Source of the DNA: Isoptericola sp.
Lineage (GTDB): Bacteria > Actinomycetota > Actinomycetes > Actinomycetales > Cellulomonadaceae
DNA: 39,910 nucleotides
Reading direction: 5' to 3'
NCBI GenBank assembly: GCA_031180595.1
Contig: JAPSLQ010000010.1
Location: forward strand, 1-39,910
Shown: one piece after another, positions 15,257 to 22,678 of the stretch
How positions within the stretch are numbered: the stretch's first letter is position 1
How the letters are laid out: each line of letters opens with the position of its first letter
Program-made: the position numbers and the translations under genes
Notes under the pieces: model-generated
What the model was told of the DNA's origin: nothing
Seen by the model: only the letters and a program-made list of their open reading frames with translations
The model's database searches: none

Positions 15257-16594
15257 TCAGCAGGTCGTCAGCAGGCGGTCCAGGACGCGGGTGCCGAACC
15301 GCAGGGCGTCGGTCGGCACCCGCTCGTCCACGCCGTGGAACATCCCGGCGAAGTCGAGGTCGCCCGGCAGGCGCAGCGGCGCGAACCCGTAGCCGGTGAT
15401 GCCCAGCCTCGACAGCGACTTGTTGTCCGTCCCGCCGGAGAGCGTGTACGGCAGGACGGCCGCGCCCGGGTCCTCGGCGTGCAGGGCGGCGACCATGGCG
15501 TCGACCAGGTCGCCCTCGAACGGCACCTCGAGCGCCACGTCCTGGTGGATGGGCTCGATGCGCACGTCGGGTCCGGCGAGCTCACGGAGGGTGGCCATGC
15601 CCGCCTCCTCGTGCCCGGGCAGGAGGCGCACGTCGATCGCGGCCTCGGCGCGGCCGGGGATGACGTTGGCCTTGTAGCCGGCGTCGAGCTGGGTCGGGTT
15701 GGACGTGTGCCGCACCGTGGCGCCGACGAACTTGGCGGCGGGACCGAGCGCGGCGACGAGCGCGTCGACCGTGGCGGGGTCCTCGGGGTCGAACGGCAGG
15801 CCCGTGAGGTCCGCGACGCCGCGCAGCAGGCGGTCGACCGTCGGGGTGAGGGTGTACGGCCACGCGTGCCGGCCGATCCGGGCGACCGCGGAGGCGAGCT
15901 GCGTCACGGCGTTGTCCGCGTTGACCTGGGAGCCGTGGCCGGCGCGCCCCTCGGCGACGAGCCGCAGCCAGGCGAGCCCCTTCTCCGCGGTCTGGAGCAG
16001 GTACGCCCGGCGCCCGCCGACCTCGACCGAGAAGCCGCCCACCTCGCTGATCGCCTCGGTCGCGCCCTCGAACAGCTCGCGCCGGTGCTCCACCGCCCAG
16101 CCGGCACCGTACCGACCGCCGGCCTCCTCGTCGGCGAACATCGCGACGACGACGTCGCGCGCGGGCCTGCGCCCCTCGCGCACCATCTGGCGCACGACGG
16201 CGAGGATCATCGCGTCCATGTCCTTCATGTCGACGGCGCCGCGGCCCCACAGCAGGCCGTCGATCTCCTCGCCGGCGAAGGGGTCGACCGACCAGTCCTC
16301 CGCGGCCGCCGGCACGACGTCGAGGTGCCCGTGCAGCACCAGCGCGGGTCGCGACGGGTCGGTGCCCTCGAGCCGCGTCACGACCGACGTGCGACCGGGT
16401 TCCGACTCGAACAGCTCGGGTTCCAGGCCCACCTCGGCCAGCAGCCCGGCCACGTGCTCGGCGGCCTTGCGCTCGCCCGGGCCTTCGTTGTCGCCGAAGT
16501 TCGAGGTGTCGATGCGCAGGAGGTCCCGGCAGATGCCGACGACCTCGTCCTCGGCCGTGGGGTGCTGGAGGGCTGCGGCGTCTGCGGTGGTCAC
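15257..16594 (-). CDS. M20/M25/M40-family metallopeptidase
   Basis: A 445-residue zinc hydrolase of the M20 clan (carboxypeptidase, dipeptidase or amidohydrolase). Metal and catalytic motifs are in order: LVLHGHLDVVPA near residue 80-90, WGRGAVDMKDM near 115, FADEEAGG with the catalytic and metal glutamates near 150, and SGGTDNKSLSRLG near 400 for the final ligand region. The dimerisation domain with EKGLAWLRLVAEGRAGHGS lies between. No signal peptide is seen, so it acts in the cytoplasm. The GTG start at 16594 overlaps the TGA of the upstream M3 peptidase (GTGA), so the two peptidases are probably made together and may act in sequence on peptides. The exact substrate is unknown. Confidence 0.9.
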   Translation of the reverse strand: MTTADAAALQHPTAEDEVVGICRDLLRIDTSNFGDNEGPGERKAAEHVAGLLAEVGLEPELFESEPGRTSVVTRLEGTDPSRPALVLHGHLDVVPAAAEDWSVDPFAGEEIDGLLWGRGAVDMKDMDAMILAVVRQMVREGRRPARDVVVAMFADEEAGGRYGAGWAVEHRRELFEGATEAISEVGGFSVEVGGRRAYLLQTAEKGLAWLRLVAEGRAGHGSQVNADNAVTQLASAVARIGRHAWPYTLTPTVDRLLRGVADLTGLPFDPEDPATVDALVAALGPAAKFVGATVRHTSNPTQLDAGYKANVIPGRAEAAIDVRLLPGHEEAGMATLRELAGPDVRIEPIHQDVALEVPFEGDLVDAMVAALHAEDPGAAVLPYTLSGGTDNKSLSRLGITGYGFAPLRLPGDLDFAGMFHGVDERVPTDALRFGTRVLDRLLTTC

Positions 16595-18681
16595 GCCCCC
16601 ACCGTACCCAGGCCGCGGCGCGCCAGGAGCGGCGCGATCTCGGCGTCGCGCCCGCGCAGGTCGCGGAACGACGCGAGCGGGTCCTGCGACCCGCCGCGAG
16701 CGAGCAGGCGCCGCCGGAAGGTCTCGCCGTTCTCGCGCGTCAGCCCGCCGTTCTCCCGGTACCACTCGACGGTGTCGGCGTCGAGGACCTCCGACCAGAT
16801 GTACGAGTAGTAGCCGGCCGAGTAGCCCGAACCGAAGATGTGGTTGAAGTAGGTGGTGCGGTACCGCGGCGGCACGGGTGCGTAGTCGACTCCGGCCTCG
16901 GCGAGCGCCTTGGCCTCGAAGCTCGCGACGTCGTCGACCGACGTCGGCACGTCCTCGGGCGCGAGCTGGTGCCACGCCTGGTCGAGCAGGGCGGCGCCGA
17001 GGTACTCGGTCGTCGCGAAGCCCTCGTTGAACTGGCGGGAGGCCAGCATCGTGTCGACCCACTCGGCCGGCATCGGCTCGCCCGTCACGTGGTGGACGGC
17101 GTAGGAGCGCAGGATCTCGGGATCCCACGCCCACATCTCGTTGACCTGGGACGGGTACTCGACGAAGTCGCGCGGCACCTCTGTGCCGGACTGCGACGGG
17201 TACCGCACGTCGGACAGCAGGCCGTGCAGCGCGTGGCCGAACTCGTGGAACAGGGTGATGACCTGGTCCCAGAGCAGCAGCGTCGGCTCGCCCGCGGGCG
17301 GCTTGACGATGTTGAGGTTGTTGACGACGACGGGCCGCTGGCCGAGCAGGTGGTTCTGGTCCACGAGGTTGTTCATCCAGGCGCCCCCGCGCTTCGAGGC
17401 GCGCGTGTACCAGTCGGCGAGGAACAGGCCGAGGCCCTGGTCCCGCTCCCCCGGCTCGGGCGAGTCGAAGACCTCGAAGACGCGCACGTCCGGGTGGTAG
17501 CCGACGAGGTCCTCGCGCTCGACGAACGACAGGCCGTAGAGCCGGCGCGCGGCCTCGAAGACCCCGTCGCGGAGGACGCGCTCGAGCTCGAGGTAGGGCC
17601 GCAGGAGCGCGTCGTCGAGCGAGTACCGCTCCTTGCGCACCGCCTCCGAGAGGTACGCCCAGTCGGACGCGCGCAGCTCGGCGTCGGGATCGGTGCGGTG
17701 CAGGAGCCGCTCGAGCTCGGCACCCTCCGCCCGGGCGTTGGCGACGGCCGCGGGGGCGAGCCGGGCCAGCATCGCGTTCACCGCGCCCGTCGTCCGAGCG
17801 GTGGCGTCCTCGGCGACGTAGGCCGCGTGGTGCTCGTAGCCGAGCAGCCGGGCCCGCTCGGCGCGCAGCCGCGCGAGCTCCAGCAGCGTCGCGCGCGTGT
17901 CGTTGTCGTCGCCGAGCGCGCCGCGGGACTCGCTGGCCCGCTGGACGCGCTCGCGCACGTCGCGCCGCACGAGCGATCCCACCACGTTCTGCTGGGTCGG
18001 CAGCTGCAGGTCGAGGAGCCAGGCTCCGTCGTGCCCGCGACCGGCGGCGGACGCGGCCGCCGCGGCGATCGCGTCCTCGGGGAGCCCCTCGAGCTCGGCG
18101 ACGTCGGTCACCAGCACGGCCGAGGCCTTCTCGCCGGCGAGGAGCTTGCGGCCGAAGACGGCCTCCAGCTCGGTGATGCGCCCGTTGAGCCGGCGCAGCT
18201 CGGCCTGGCGGTCGTCGTCGAGCCCGATGCCGGAGCGGCGGAAGTCCTTGAGCAGCGTGCGCAGCAGCCACGCCGTGTCGGGCTCGAGCGTGAGGCCGCC
18301 GGACTCCGCCGCGTCGGCCAGCACGCGCACCCGCGCGTGCAGGCGCGCGTCCATGTAGATGGCGTCGCGGTGCGCGGCCAGCTCCGGCGAGAGCCGCTCG
18401 TAGACGTCCTCGAGCAGGGGCGTCGCGTCGGCGCTGACCTGGTTGGAGAAGGCGTGCAGCGCGCGGGTCAGCAACCGGCCCGACCGCTCCAGCGCGTCGA
18501 GCGTGTTCTCGACCGTCGGCGGCTCCGGGTCGGCCGCGATCGCCTCGACCTCGCGGCGCTGCTCCTCCATCCCGGCGCGCAGCGCGGGCTCGTAGTGCTC
18601 CTCGCGGATCACGGAGTAGTCCGGGAGCTCGTACGGCAGGGTCGAGGGCACGGCGAACGGGTTGGCGGCGTCGAGGGTCAT
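16591..18681 (-). CDS. M3-family metallopeptidase (oligopeptidase A / peptidyl-dipeptidase Dcp type)
   Basis: A 696-residue zinc peptidase that cleaves oligopeptides in the cytoplasm. FHEFGHALHGLLSD near residue 475 contains HExxH, and DFVEYPSQVNEMW about 30 residues later supplies the third zinc ligand, as in thimet oligopeptidases. Length and the opening NPFAVPSTLPYELPDYSVIREEHYEPAL match the Dcp/PrlC group. MTLDAANPF at 18681 is preferred over the upstream ATG at 18714 because that one lies inside the ABC-F gene and lacks a better ribosome site. It follows the ABC-F stop by 4 bases and overlaps the M20 gene at its end, forming a three-gene run. Confidence 0.93.
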   Translation of the reverse strand: MTLDAANPFAVPSTLPYELPDYSVIREEHYEPALRAGMEEQRREVEAIAADPEPPTVENTLDALERSGRLLTRALHAFSNQVSADATPLLEDVYERLSPELAAHRDAIYMDARLHARVRVLADAAESGGLTLEPDTAWLLRTLLKDFRRSGIGLDDDRQAELRRLNGRITELEAVFGRKLLAGEKASAVLVTDVAELEGLPEDAIAAAAASAAGRGHDGAWLLDLQLPTQQNVVGSLVRRDVRERVQRASESRGALGDDNDTRATLLELARLRAERARLLGYEHHAAYVAEDATARTTGAVNAMLARLAPAAVANARAEGAELERLLHRTDPDAELRASDWAYLSEAVRKERYSLDDALLRPYLELERVLRDGVFEAARRLYGLSFVEREDLVGYHPDVRVFEVFDSPEPGERDQGLGLFLADWYTRASKRGGAWMNNLVDQNHLLGQRPVVVNNLNIVKPPAGEPTLLLWDQVITLFHEFGHALHGLLSDVRYPSQSGTEVPRDFVEYPSQVNEMWAWDPEILRSYAVHHVTGEPMPAEWVDTMLASRQFNEGFATTEYLGAALLDQAWHQLAPEDVPTSVDDVASFEAKALAEAGVDYAPVPPRYRTTYFNHIFGSGYSAGYYSYIWSEVLDADTVEWYRENGGLTRENGETFRRRLLARGGSQDPLASFRDLRGRDAEIAPLLARRGLGTVGA

Positions 18682-18685
18682 GGCC

Positions 18686-20275
18686 CTATCCAAGCACCGC
18701 CACGCCGGTGCCACGCCCCAGGTGCAGCTCCATCGTGATCCCGAGCCGGTCGAGGAACGCCCGGTCGTGGCTCACCACGAGCAGCGCGCCGCGATAGGCG
18801 GCGAGCGCCTCGACGAGCCGGTCGGCGCTCGCGAGGTCCAGGTTGTTCGTCGGTTCGTCGAGGACGAGCAGCTGTGCCGGCGGGTCGGCGAGGAGCAGCC
18901 GGGCGAGCGCGACGCGGAACCGCTCGCCGCCCGAGAGCGTGGCGACCGGTCGGTCCACCTGGTCGCCGCGGACCAGGAAGCGGGCGAGCCGCGCGCGCAG
19001 CTCACCCGGCGGCACGTGCGGCGCACCGGCCCGCACGGCGTCGAGCACCGAGTCGCCGTCGTCGAGCACGTCGAGCCGCTGCGGGAGGTAGCCGACGCGG
19101 TCGGTCAGGAGGCGGCCGGCGTCCGACGGACCCGCCAGCAGCCGCTCGAGGAGCGTCGTCTTGCCGGCGCCGTTCGGCCCGGTGAGGGCGACGCGCTGGG
19201 GGCCGGCGACGACGATCTGGCGTCCGTCGGCCCCGCGCAGCTCGGCGAGGCGCCGTCCGGCGGGGACCTCCGGGTCCGGCAGGTCGACGACGATCCGGTC
19301 GTCGTCGCGCAGCGCGCGTCCGGCGGCCTCCACCGCCGCGCGGGCGGCGGCCTCCTTGCCCGCCGCCTGTCCCCGGCGCGCCGCCTGGGACTTCTCGGCG
19401 GAGTTCCGGCGGTCGTGGACGACCGCCTTGACGTAGCGACGGTTCGCGACGTCCTTGCGTCCCTGACGCTGCGAGTGCGCGATGCGCTCCTCGGCCTCGA
19501 TCCGCTGGCGCCTCTCCCGGCGCAGGACCTGCTCGGCGTCGCGCAGCGCCTGGCGTGCCGCCTCCTGCTGGACGGCCACCCACCGCTCGTGCTCGGAGTA
19601 CGTGCCGCCGTACGTGGTCAGCGAGCCGTCGCGCAGCTCGGCGGTCTCGTCGACGAGCTCGAGCAGCTCGCGGTCGTGGGACACGACGACCAGGGTGCCG
19701 CGCCAGGTGCGGACCAGCTCGTGGAGCCGCTCCCGGGCGCCACGGTCGAGGTTGTTGGTCGGCTCGTCGAGCAGCGCGACGTCCGCGCCCCGCAGGCGCA
19801 CCCCGGTCACGGCGACGAGCATCGCCTCGCCCCCGGAGAGCGTGCCGACCGGCCGGTCGAGGACGCCGTCCGACGCCGGCAGCCCGGCCGCCCCGAGCGC
19901 GGCGACCGCCCGCTCCTCGACGTCCCAGGCGTCGCCGACGGCGTCGAAGAGCTCGGGGCGCACGTCGCCGTCGGCGATGGCGCGGACGGCGTCGACCGCC
20001 GCACGCACGCCGAGGAGCTCGGCGACCGTCGTGCCGGTGGCGAGGGTGAGGCGCTGGGGCAGGTGGTCGACGGTCCCGGAGACGCTGATGGTGCCGGACG
20101 ACGGCACGAGCCGGCCGGCGACGAGCGCCAGGAGCGTCGACTTGCCGCTCCCGTTGTCGCCCACGAGACCGGTGCGGCCACGCGAGAAGGCGCCGGAGAC
20201 GCCTGCGACGGGTGTACCGCCGTCGGGCCAGGAGAAGGTGACGTCGTGCAGGACGACGGAGGGTGTGGGGTGCAC
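18686..20275 (-). CDS. ABC-F family ATP-binding protein, possible antibiotic-resistance/ribosome-protection type
   Basis: A 529-residue soluble protein with two ABC ATPase domains and no membrane segment. Walker A motifs are GDNGSGKST (residues 39-47) and GPNGAGKTT (about 365-373); signatures are LSGGEAMLV and LSGGERFRV; Walker B boxes end in DEPTNNLD in both halves. The linker (about 235-320) is long, basic and helical (LRRERRQRIEAEERIAHSQRQGRKD), as in ABC-F proteins that act at the ribosomal P/E sites. Whether it gives drug resistance or is a housekeeping factor cannot be settled by eye. The upstream leader resembles drug-responsive attenuators, which favours resistance. It starts with GTG at 20275 after GAGGAG and heads a run with the two peptidases. 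Confidence 0.9.
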   Translation of the reverse strand: MHPTPSVVLHDVTFSWPDGGTPVAGVSGAFSRGRTGLVGDNGSGKSTLLALVAGRLVPSSGTISVSGTVDHLPQRLTLATGTTVAELLGVRAAVDAVRAIADGDVRPELFDAVGDAWDVEERAVAALGAAGLPASDGVLDRPVGTLSGGEAMLVAVTGVRLRGADVALLDEPTNNLDRGARERLHELVRTWRGTLVVVSHDRELLELVDETAELRDGSLTTYGGTYSEHERWVAVQQEAARQALRDAEQVLRRERRQRIEAEERIAHSQRQGRKDVANRRYVKAVVHDRRNSAEKSQAARRGQAAGKEAAARAAVEAAGRALRDDDRIVVDLPDPEVPAGRRLAELRGADGRQIVVAGPQRVALTGPNGAGKTTLLERLLAGPSDAGRLLTDRVGYLPQRLDVLDDGDSVLDAVRAGAPHVPPGELRARLARFLVRGDQVDRPVATLSGGERFRVALARLLLADPPAQLLVLDEPTNNLDLASADRLVEALAAYRGALLVVSHDRAFLDRLGITMELHLGRGTGVAVLG

Positions 20276-20296
20276 GGAGGGAGCTCCTCGGGGAAC

Positions 20297-20329
20297 GGGA
20301 CGGCGCGCCGACGTCCCCCGGGGGGCGTC
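20297..20329 (-). promoter_or_regulatory. Candidate attenuator with two competing hairpins before the ABC-F gene
   Basis: Two inverted repeats share the segment at 20310-20317. The first in transcription order, 20329-20310, pairs GACGCCCCCC with GGGGGACGTC (one G-U pair expected) and overlaps the leader-peptide stop codon. The second, 20317-20297, pairs GGGACG with CGTCCC around a 9-base loop. Only one can form at a time, so a ribosome held on the leader peptide could change the fold. There is no run of U after the second hairpin, so a Rho-independent terminator is not shown; control of translation is equally possible. Confidence 0.4.
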
Positions 20330-20366
20330 AGCGCTCGGGCGCGGGTCCGCCGTTCCTGTCCGTCAT
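20328..20366 (-). CDS. Putative leader peptide (12 residues) upstream of the ABC-F gene
   Basis: A tiny reading frame encoding MTDRNGGPAPER, with ATG at 20366 and TGA ending at 20328. A good ribosome site, GGAAGGAC, lies upstream of the ATG. It sits 52 bases before the ABC-F start codon, and its stop codon falls inside the first of two competing hairpins. Short leader peptides before ABC-F resistance genes are known to sense ribosome-targeting drugs by stalling. Here this is inference from layout; expression has not been shown. Confidence 0.42.
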   Translation of the reverse strand: MTDRNGGPAPER

Positions 20367-20423
20367 CCGTCCGTCCTTCCGTGCGTCCCCTCTCACGCGC
20401 GGCCGACCGCGGGGACGGGCACG

Positions 20424-20452
20424 AGGGTCGCACCGAGCCCCGTGGTGCGCAA
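20424..20452 (-). promoter_or_regulatory. Possible promoter of the ABC-F leader
   Basis: On the minus strand TTGCGC (20452-20447), a 17-base spacer and GACCCT (20429-20424). The short AT-richer run GGAAATGAC just upstream of the -35 is the only such patch in the gap and could bind an activator of the WhiB7 kind, but this is speculative. Confidence 0.3.
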
Positions 20453-20462
20453 CGTCATTTCC

Positions 20463-21056
20463 TCAGGGCGCCTCGGCCGGCCACGGCTCGACCGGCTCGC
20501 GCGGGTCGTCCGGCAGCAGCGAGCCGACCCAGGAGTCGCGCCGCACGCCGCGCTGGACGCCCCAGCGCCGCAGGGTGCCCTCGTGGCGGAAGCCGAGCTT
20601 CCACGCGACGCGCCGCGACGCCCAGTTGCCCACGAACGCGCTCCAGTGGGCGCGGACCAGGCCGAGTCCCTCCGGGTCGAGCGCCCAGTCGACGACCAGC
20701 CGCGCGGCCTCGGTCGTCAGGCCGCGACCGCGGGCGTCGGGCGCGGCCCAGTACCCGAGCTCGCCGACACGCTCGGCGTCGGCCGGGCCTTCCTGCGTCA
20801 TGCCGACCATGCCGAGGACGGGCCCGTCGCTCTCGCCCGGTTCCCGCACGGCCCAGGTGAAGGCCGTCTCGGCGGCCCAGCCGTCGGCGACCGCTCCCGT
20901 GACGAACCCCTCGGCGTCGGCCCGCGTGTAGGGCGCCGGCACGGTCGTCCACTCGGCGATGGCGGGGTCGGCGCAGATCGCCGCGACGGCGTCGACGTCG
21001 CGCGAGGTCGGGACGGACAGGCGGACTCGGTCGGAGGCGAGGACGAAAGGCTGCAT
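20463..21056 (-). CDS. GNAT-family N-acetyltransferase (RimJ/RimL-like)
   Basis: A 197-residue acetyltransferase using acetyl-CoA. The opening VLASDRVRLSVPTSRDVDAVAAICADPAIAEWTTVPAPYT, the central LGYWAAPDARGRGLTTEAARLVVDWAL (the acetyl-CoA pyrophosphate loop R/Q-x-x-G-x-G/A) and ENxAS-like GNWASRRVAWKLGFRHEGTLRR are typical of the RimJ/RimL and related group, which acetylate ribosomal proteins, other N-termini or small molecules. The ATG at 21056 is preferred to the upstream readings, which run back into the neighbouring gene. It lies upstream of the ABC-F leader on the same strand, 187 bases from that gene. The acceptor is unknown. Confidence 0.88.
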   Translation of the reverse strand: MQPFVLASDRVRLSVPTSRDVDAVAAICADPAIAEWTTVPAPYTRADAEGFVTGAVADGWAAETAFTWAVREPGESDGPVLGMVGMTQEGPADAERVGELGYWAAPDARGRGLTTEAARLVVDWALDPEGLGLVRAHWSAFVGNWASRRVAWKLGFRHEGTLRRWGVQRGVRRDSWVGSLLPDDPREPVEPWPAEAP

Positions 21057-21096
21057 GGCCGGAATCGTCGCACGCCCCGGCCGCCGTCGTTCACGG

Positions 21097-22332
21097 CTAT
21101 TGCCGCTCCGGCTGCCGCCCCTCGAGCGGCGGGGTGTCGCCGTCGTGCCCGCTCTCGCGGTGCACGTCGGGCGCGGGCAGGTCGGGCGCGGGCAGGTCGG
21201 GGGCGTGCAGGCCCGGGGCGCGCCGGTCGGGGGCACGTGCGTCCGGGTCCAGGGCCAGGCTCAGCGGGACCGGGACGAGCAGGTCGCCGCGCAGCGTCGA
21301 GAACACGGCCCACGCCACCGCGACGAGGGGCAGCGCGATGATCGCACCGAGGATCCCCGCGAGCACCGTGCCCGACAGGACGGACAGCGCCACGACCACG
21401 GGGTGCAGGGCCACCTGCTTGCCCATGATCAGGGGCTGCAGCACGTGGCCCTCGAGCTGACCGATGAGGGCGATCCCGATCGTCACGATGAAGGCGGTGA
21501 CGAAGCCCTGGGCGGCGAGCGCCACGACGGCCGCGATGATCATCGCCAGGGGCGCGCCGATGAGCGGGATGAACGCGCCGATGAAGACGAGCACGGCGAG
21601 CGGGGCCGCGAGCGGCACGCCCAGGATGGTCAGCAGGACGAACGCCAGGATCCCGTCGGCGAGCGCGATGATGACGGTCCCGCGGGCGAAGCCCGAGAAG
21701 GTGTACCAGCCGGCGGCCGCGGCGTCGTGCCAGCGGGCCCGGTACGCGAGCGGGATCTGGCCCAGGAACCAGCGCCACATCTGCGCACCCGAGTTGACGA
21801 AGAACACCGTGCAGAAGATCGCGAGCGCGATGACCATGAAGCCCTCGACCACGGACCCCGCGCTCTGCGCGGCCTGGCTCAGGAGGTTCTCCGCGTTGTC
21901 CGCGACCCACGTGCGGCCCTGGCCGACGAGGTCGTCGATCTGGTCGACGGTCACCGAGACGCCGAACGGCCCGTCCTCGAGGATGTCGAGGATCTGCTGG
22001 ATGCCGGTGTCGAACTCCCCCGCCAGCTGCGTCCACTGCCCCGCCACCGACGCGATGACGTACGTGAGGAGGCCGCCGAAGAGCAGGATGCCCGACAGGA
22101 GGGCCAGCGCCGTCGCGAGCGGGCGAGGCATCACCCTCGCGTACCAGTCCGTCACGGGGCGCAGGACGGACGTGAGCACGAGCGCGAGGAACACCGCGAC
22201 GAAGACGATGCGGACCTGGGCCGTGGCGTAGAACACGAGCGCCACGGCGGCCACGACCGCGATGAGCCGCCACGACCAGCCCGCCGACGTGCGGAGCCAG
22301 GCGGGCACGTTCTCGCGCGAGCCCTCGACCAC
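21097..22332 (-). CDS. AI-2E family transporter
   Basis: A 411-residue integral membrane protein of the AI-2 exporter (TqsA/YdiK-like) superfamily. It has paired N-terminal helices (LIAVVAAVALVFYAT, IVFVAVFLALVL), a periplasm-facing region of about 100 residues with the QIDDLVGQG segment, and a C-terminal helical block containing GVPLAAPLAVLVFIGAFIPLIGAPLA and IGQLEGHVLQPLIMGKQVALHPVVV, the family's most conserved parts. The transported substrate is unknown. The GTG at 22332 has AGGAGG 6 bases upstream. The last 50 residues are a Pro/Asp/Ala-rich tail made by a 15-base tandem repeat and are not part of the family fold. Confidence 0.9.
   Translation of the reverse strand: MVEGSRENVPAWLRTSAGWSWRLIAVVAAVALVFYATAQVRIVFVAVFLALVLTSVLRPVTDWYARVMPRPLATALALLSGILLFGGLLTYVIASVAGQWTQLAGEFDTGIQQILDILEDGPFGVSVTVDQIDDLVGQGRTWVADNAENLLSQAAQSAGSVVEGFMVIALAIFCTVFFVNSGAQMWRWFLGQIPLAYRARWHDAAAAGWYTFSGFARGTVIIALADGILAFVLLTILGVPLAAPLAVLVFIGAFIPLIGAPLAMIIAAVVALAAQGFVTAFIVTIGIALIGQLEGHVLQPLIMGKQVALHPVVVALSVLSGTVLAGILGAIIALPLVAVAWAVFSTLRGDLLVPVPLSLALDPDARAPDRRAPGLHAPDLPAPDLPAPDVHRESGHDGDTPPLEGRQPERQ
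21166..21240 (+). repeat. 15-base tandem repeat in the 3' end of the AI-2E transporter gene
   Basis: Two identical copies of GTCGGGCGCGGGCAG (21166-21180 and 21181-21195) are followed by two to three diverged copies. The period is a multiple of three, so the repeat adds five residues per unit (APDLP, APDLP, APGLH and so on) to the cytoplasmic tail. Copy number may vary between strains. Confidence 0.75.
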
Positions 22333-22400
22333 ACGCCACCTCCTCTTCGTCCGGTGTGCCCAAGTGTGCCCCACACCGACGCCCGTGGCAGGCAGAGGTA

Positions 22401-22440
22401 CGACGAAGGCCCCCGACGTGGAGATCGGGGGCCTTCGTCG
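22401..22440 (-). terminator. Strong hairpin terminator after tRNA-Leu
   Basis: Perfect 16-base inverted repeat, 22401-22416 with 22425-22440, around an 8-base loop. It begins 17 bases beyond the tRNA 3' end. The T-tract is poor on both strands, as is common in very GC-rich genomes. It may serve both the tRNA and any transcription arriving from the other side. Confidence 0.7.
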
Positions 22441-22456
22441 TCGCTGTCTCAACGAG

Positions 22457-22540
22457 TGTCCGGAGGGGGACTTGAACCCCCACGCCCTATACGGGCACTA
22501 GCACCTCAAGCTAGCGCGTCTGCCATTCCGCCACCCGGAC
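22457..22540 (-). tRNA. tRNA-Leu (anticodon GAG)
   Basis: An 84-base class II tRNA. The acceptor stem GTCCGGG pairs with TCCGGAC (one G-T pair), with discriminator A. The anticodon stem CTAGC/GCTAG encloses the loop TTGAGGT, giving anticodon GAG, which reads CUC and CUU. A long variable arm (TGCCCGTATAGGGCG) as expected for leucine is followed by the T arm GGGGG-TTCAAGT-CCCCC. The 3' CCA is not encoded. CUC is a common leucine codon in this DNA. Confidence 0.95.
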
Positions 22541-22584
22541 GAGTGGACCTTCCCGGCGCCCTGCGCCGTTCCGGTGCGGGGAAA

Positions 22585-22615
22585 AACATAGCACGATCGG
22601 GGCGGCCCGCCGCAA
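22585..22615 (-). promoter_or_regulatory. Candidate promoter of tRNA-Leu
   Basis: On the minus strand TTGCGG (22615-22610) and TATGTT (22590-22585) are 19 bases apart, slightly longer than ideal. The A/T run next to the -10 is the most AT-rich spot in the neighbourhood. The 5' extension before the tRNA would be about 38 bases. Confidence 0.45.
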
Positions 22616-22665
22616 ACCGCCCCAGGCTCCAGGACCGCCGCCATGCGGGTCGTCCGGACCGGTCC

Positions 22666-22671
22666 TAGCGT
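22666..22671 (+). promoter_or_regulatory. -10 box supporting a leaderless GTG start for the GH15 gene
   Basis: TAGCGT ends 7 bases before the GTG at 22679, the same arrangement as at other genes in this window. It is the main reason for preferring that start over the ATG at 22643, which has its own AGGA site 8 bases upstream. Confidence 0.4.
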
Positions 22672-22678
22672 GACGGGC

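Noticed and set aside
15257-18271. A 1004-codon minus-strand reading that would extend the M20 peptidase upstream
   Set aside because: The extension is the out-of-frame shadow of the M3 peptidase; the GTG at 16594 overlapping its stop gives a normal M20 start.
16840-18738. A 632-codon open frame antisense to the M3 peptidase
   Set aside because: The opposite strand encodes an unmistakable HExxH peptidase of full family length; the antisense frame is compositional.
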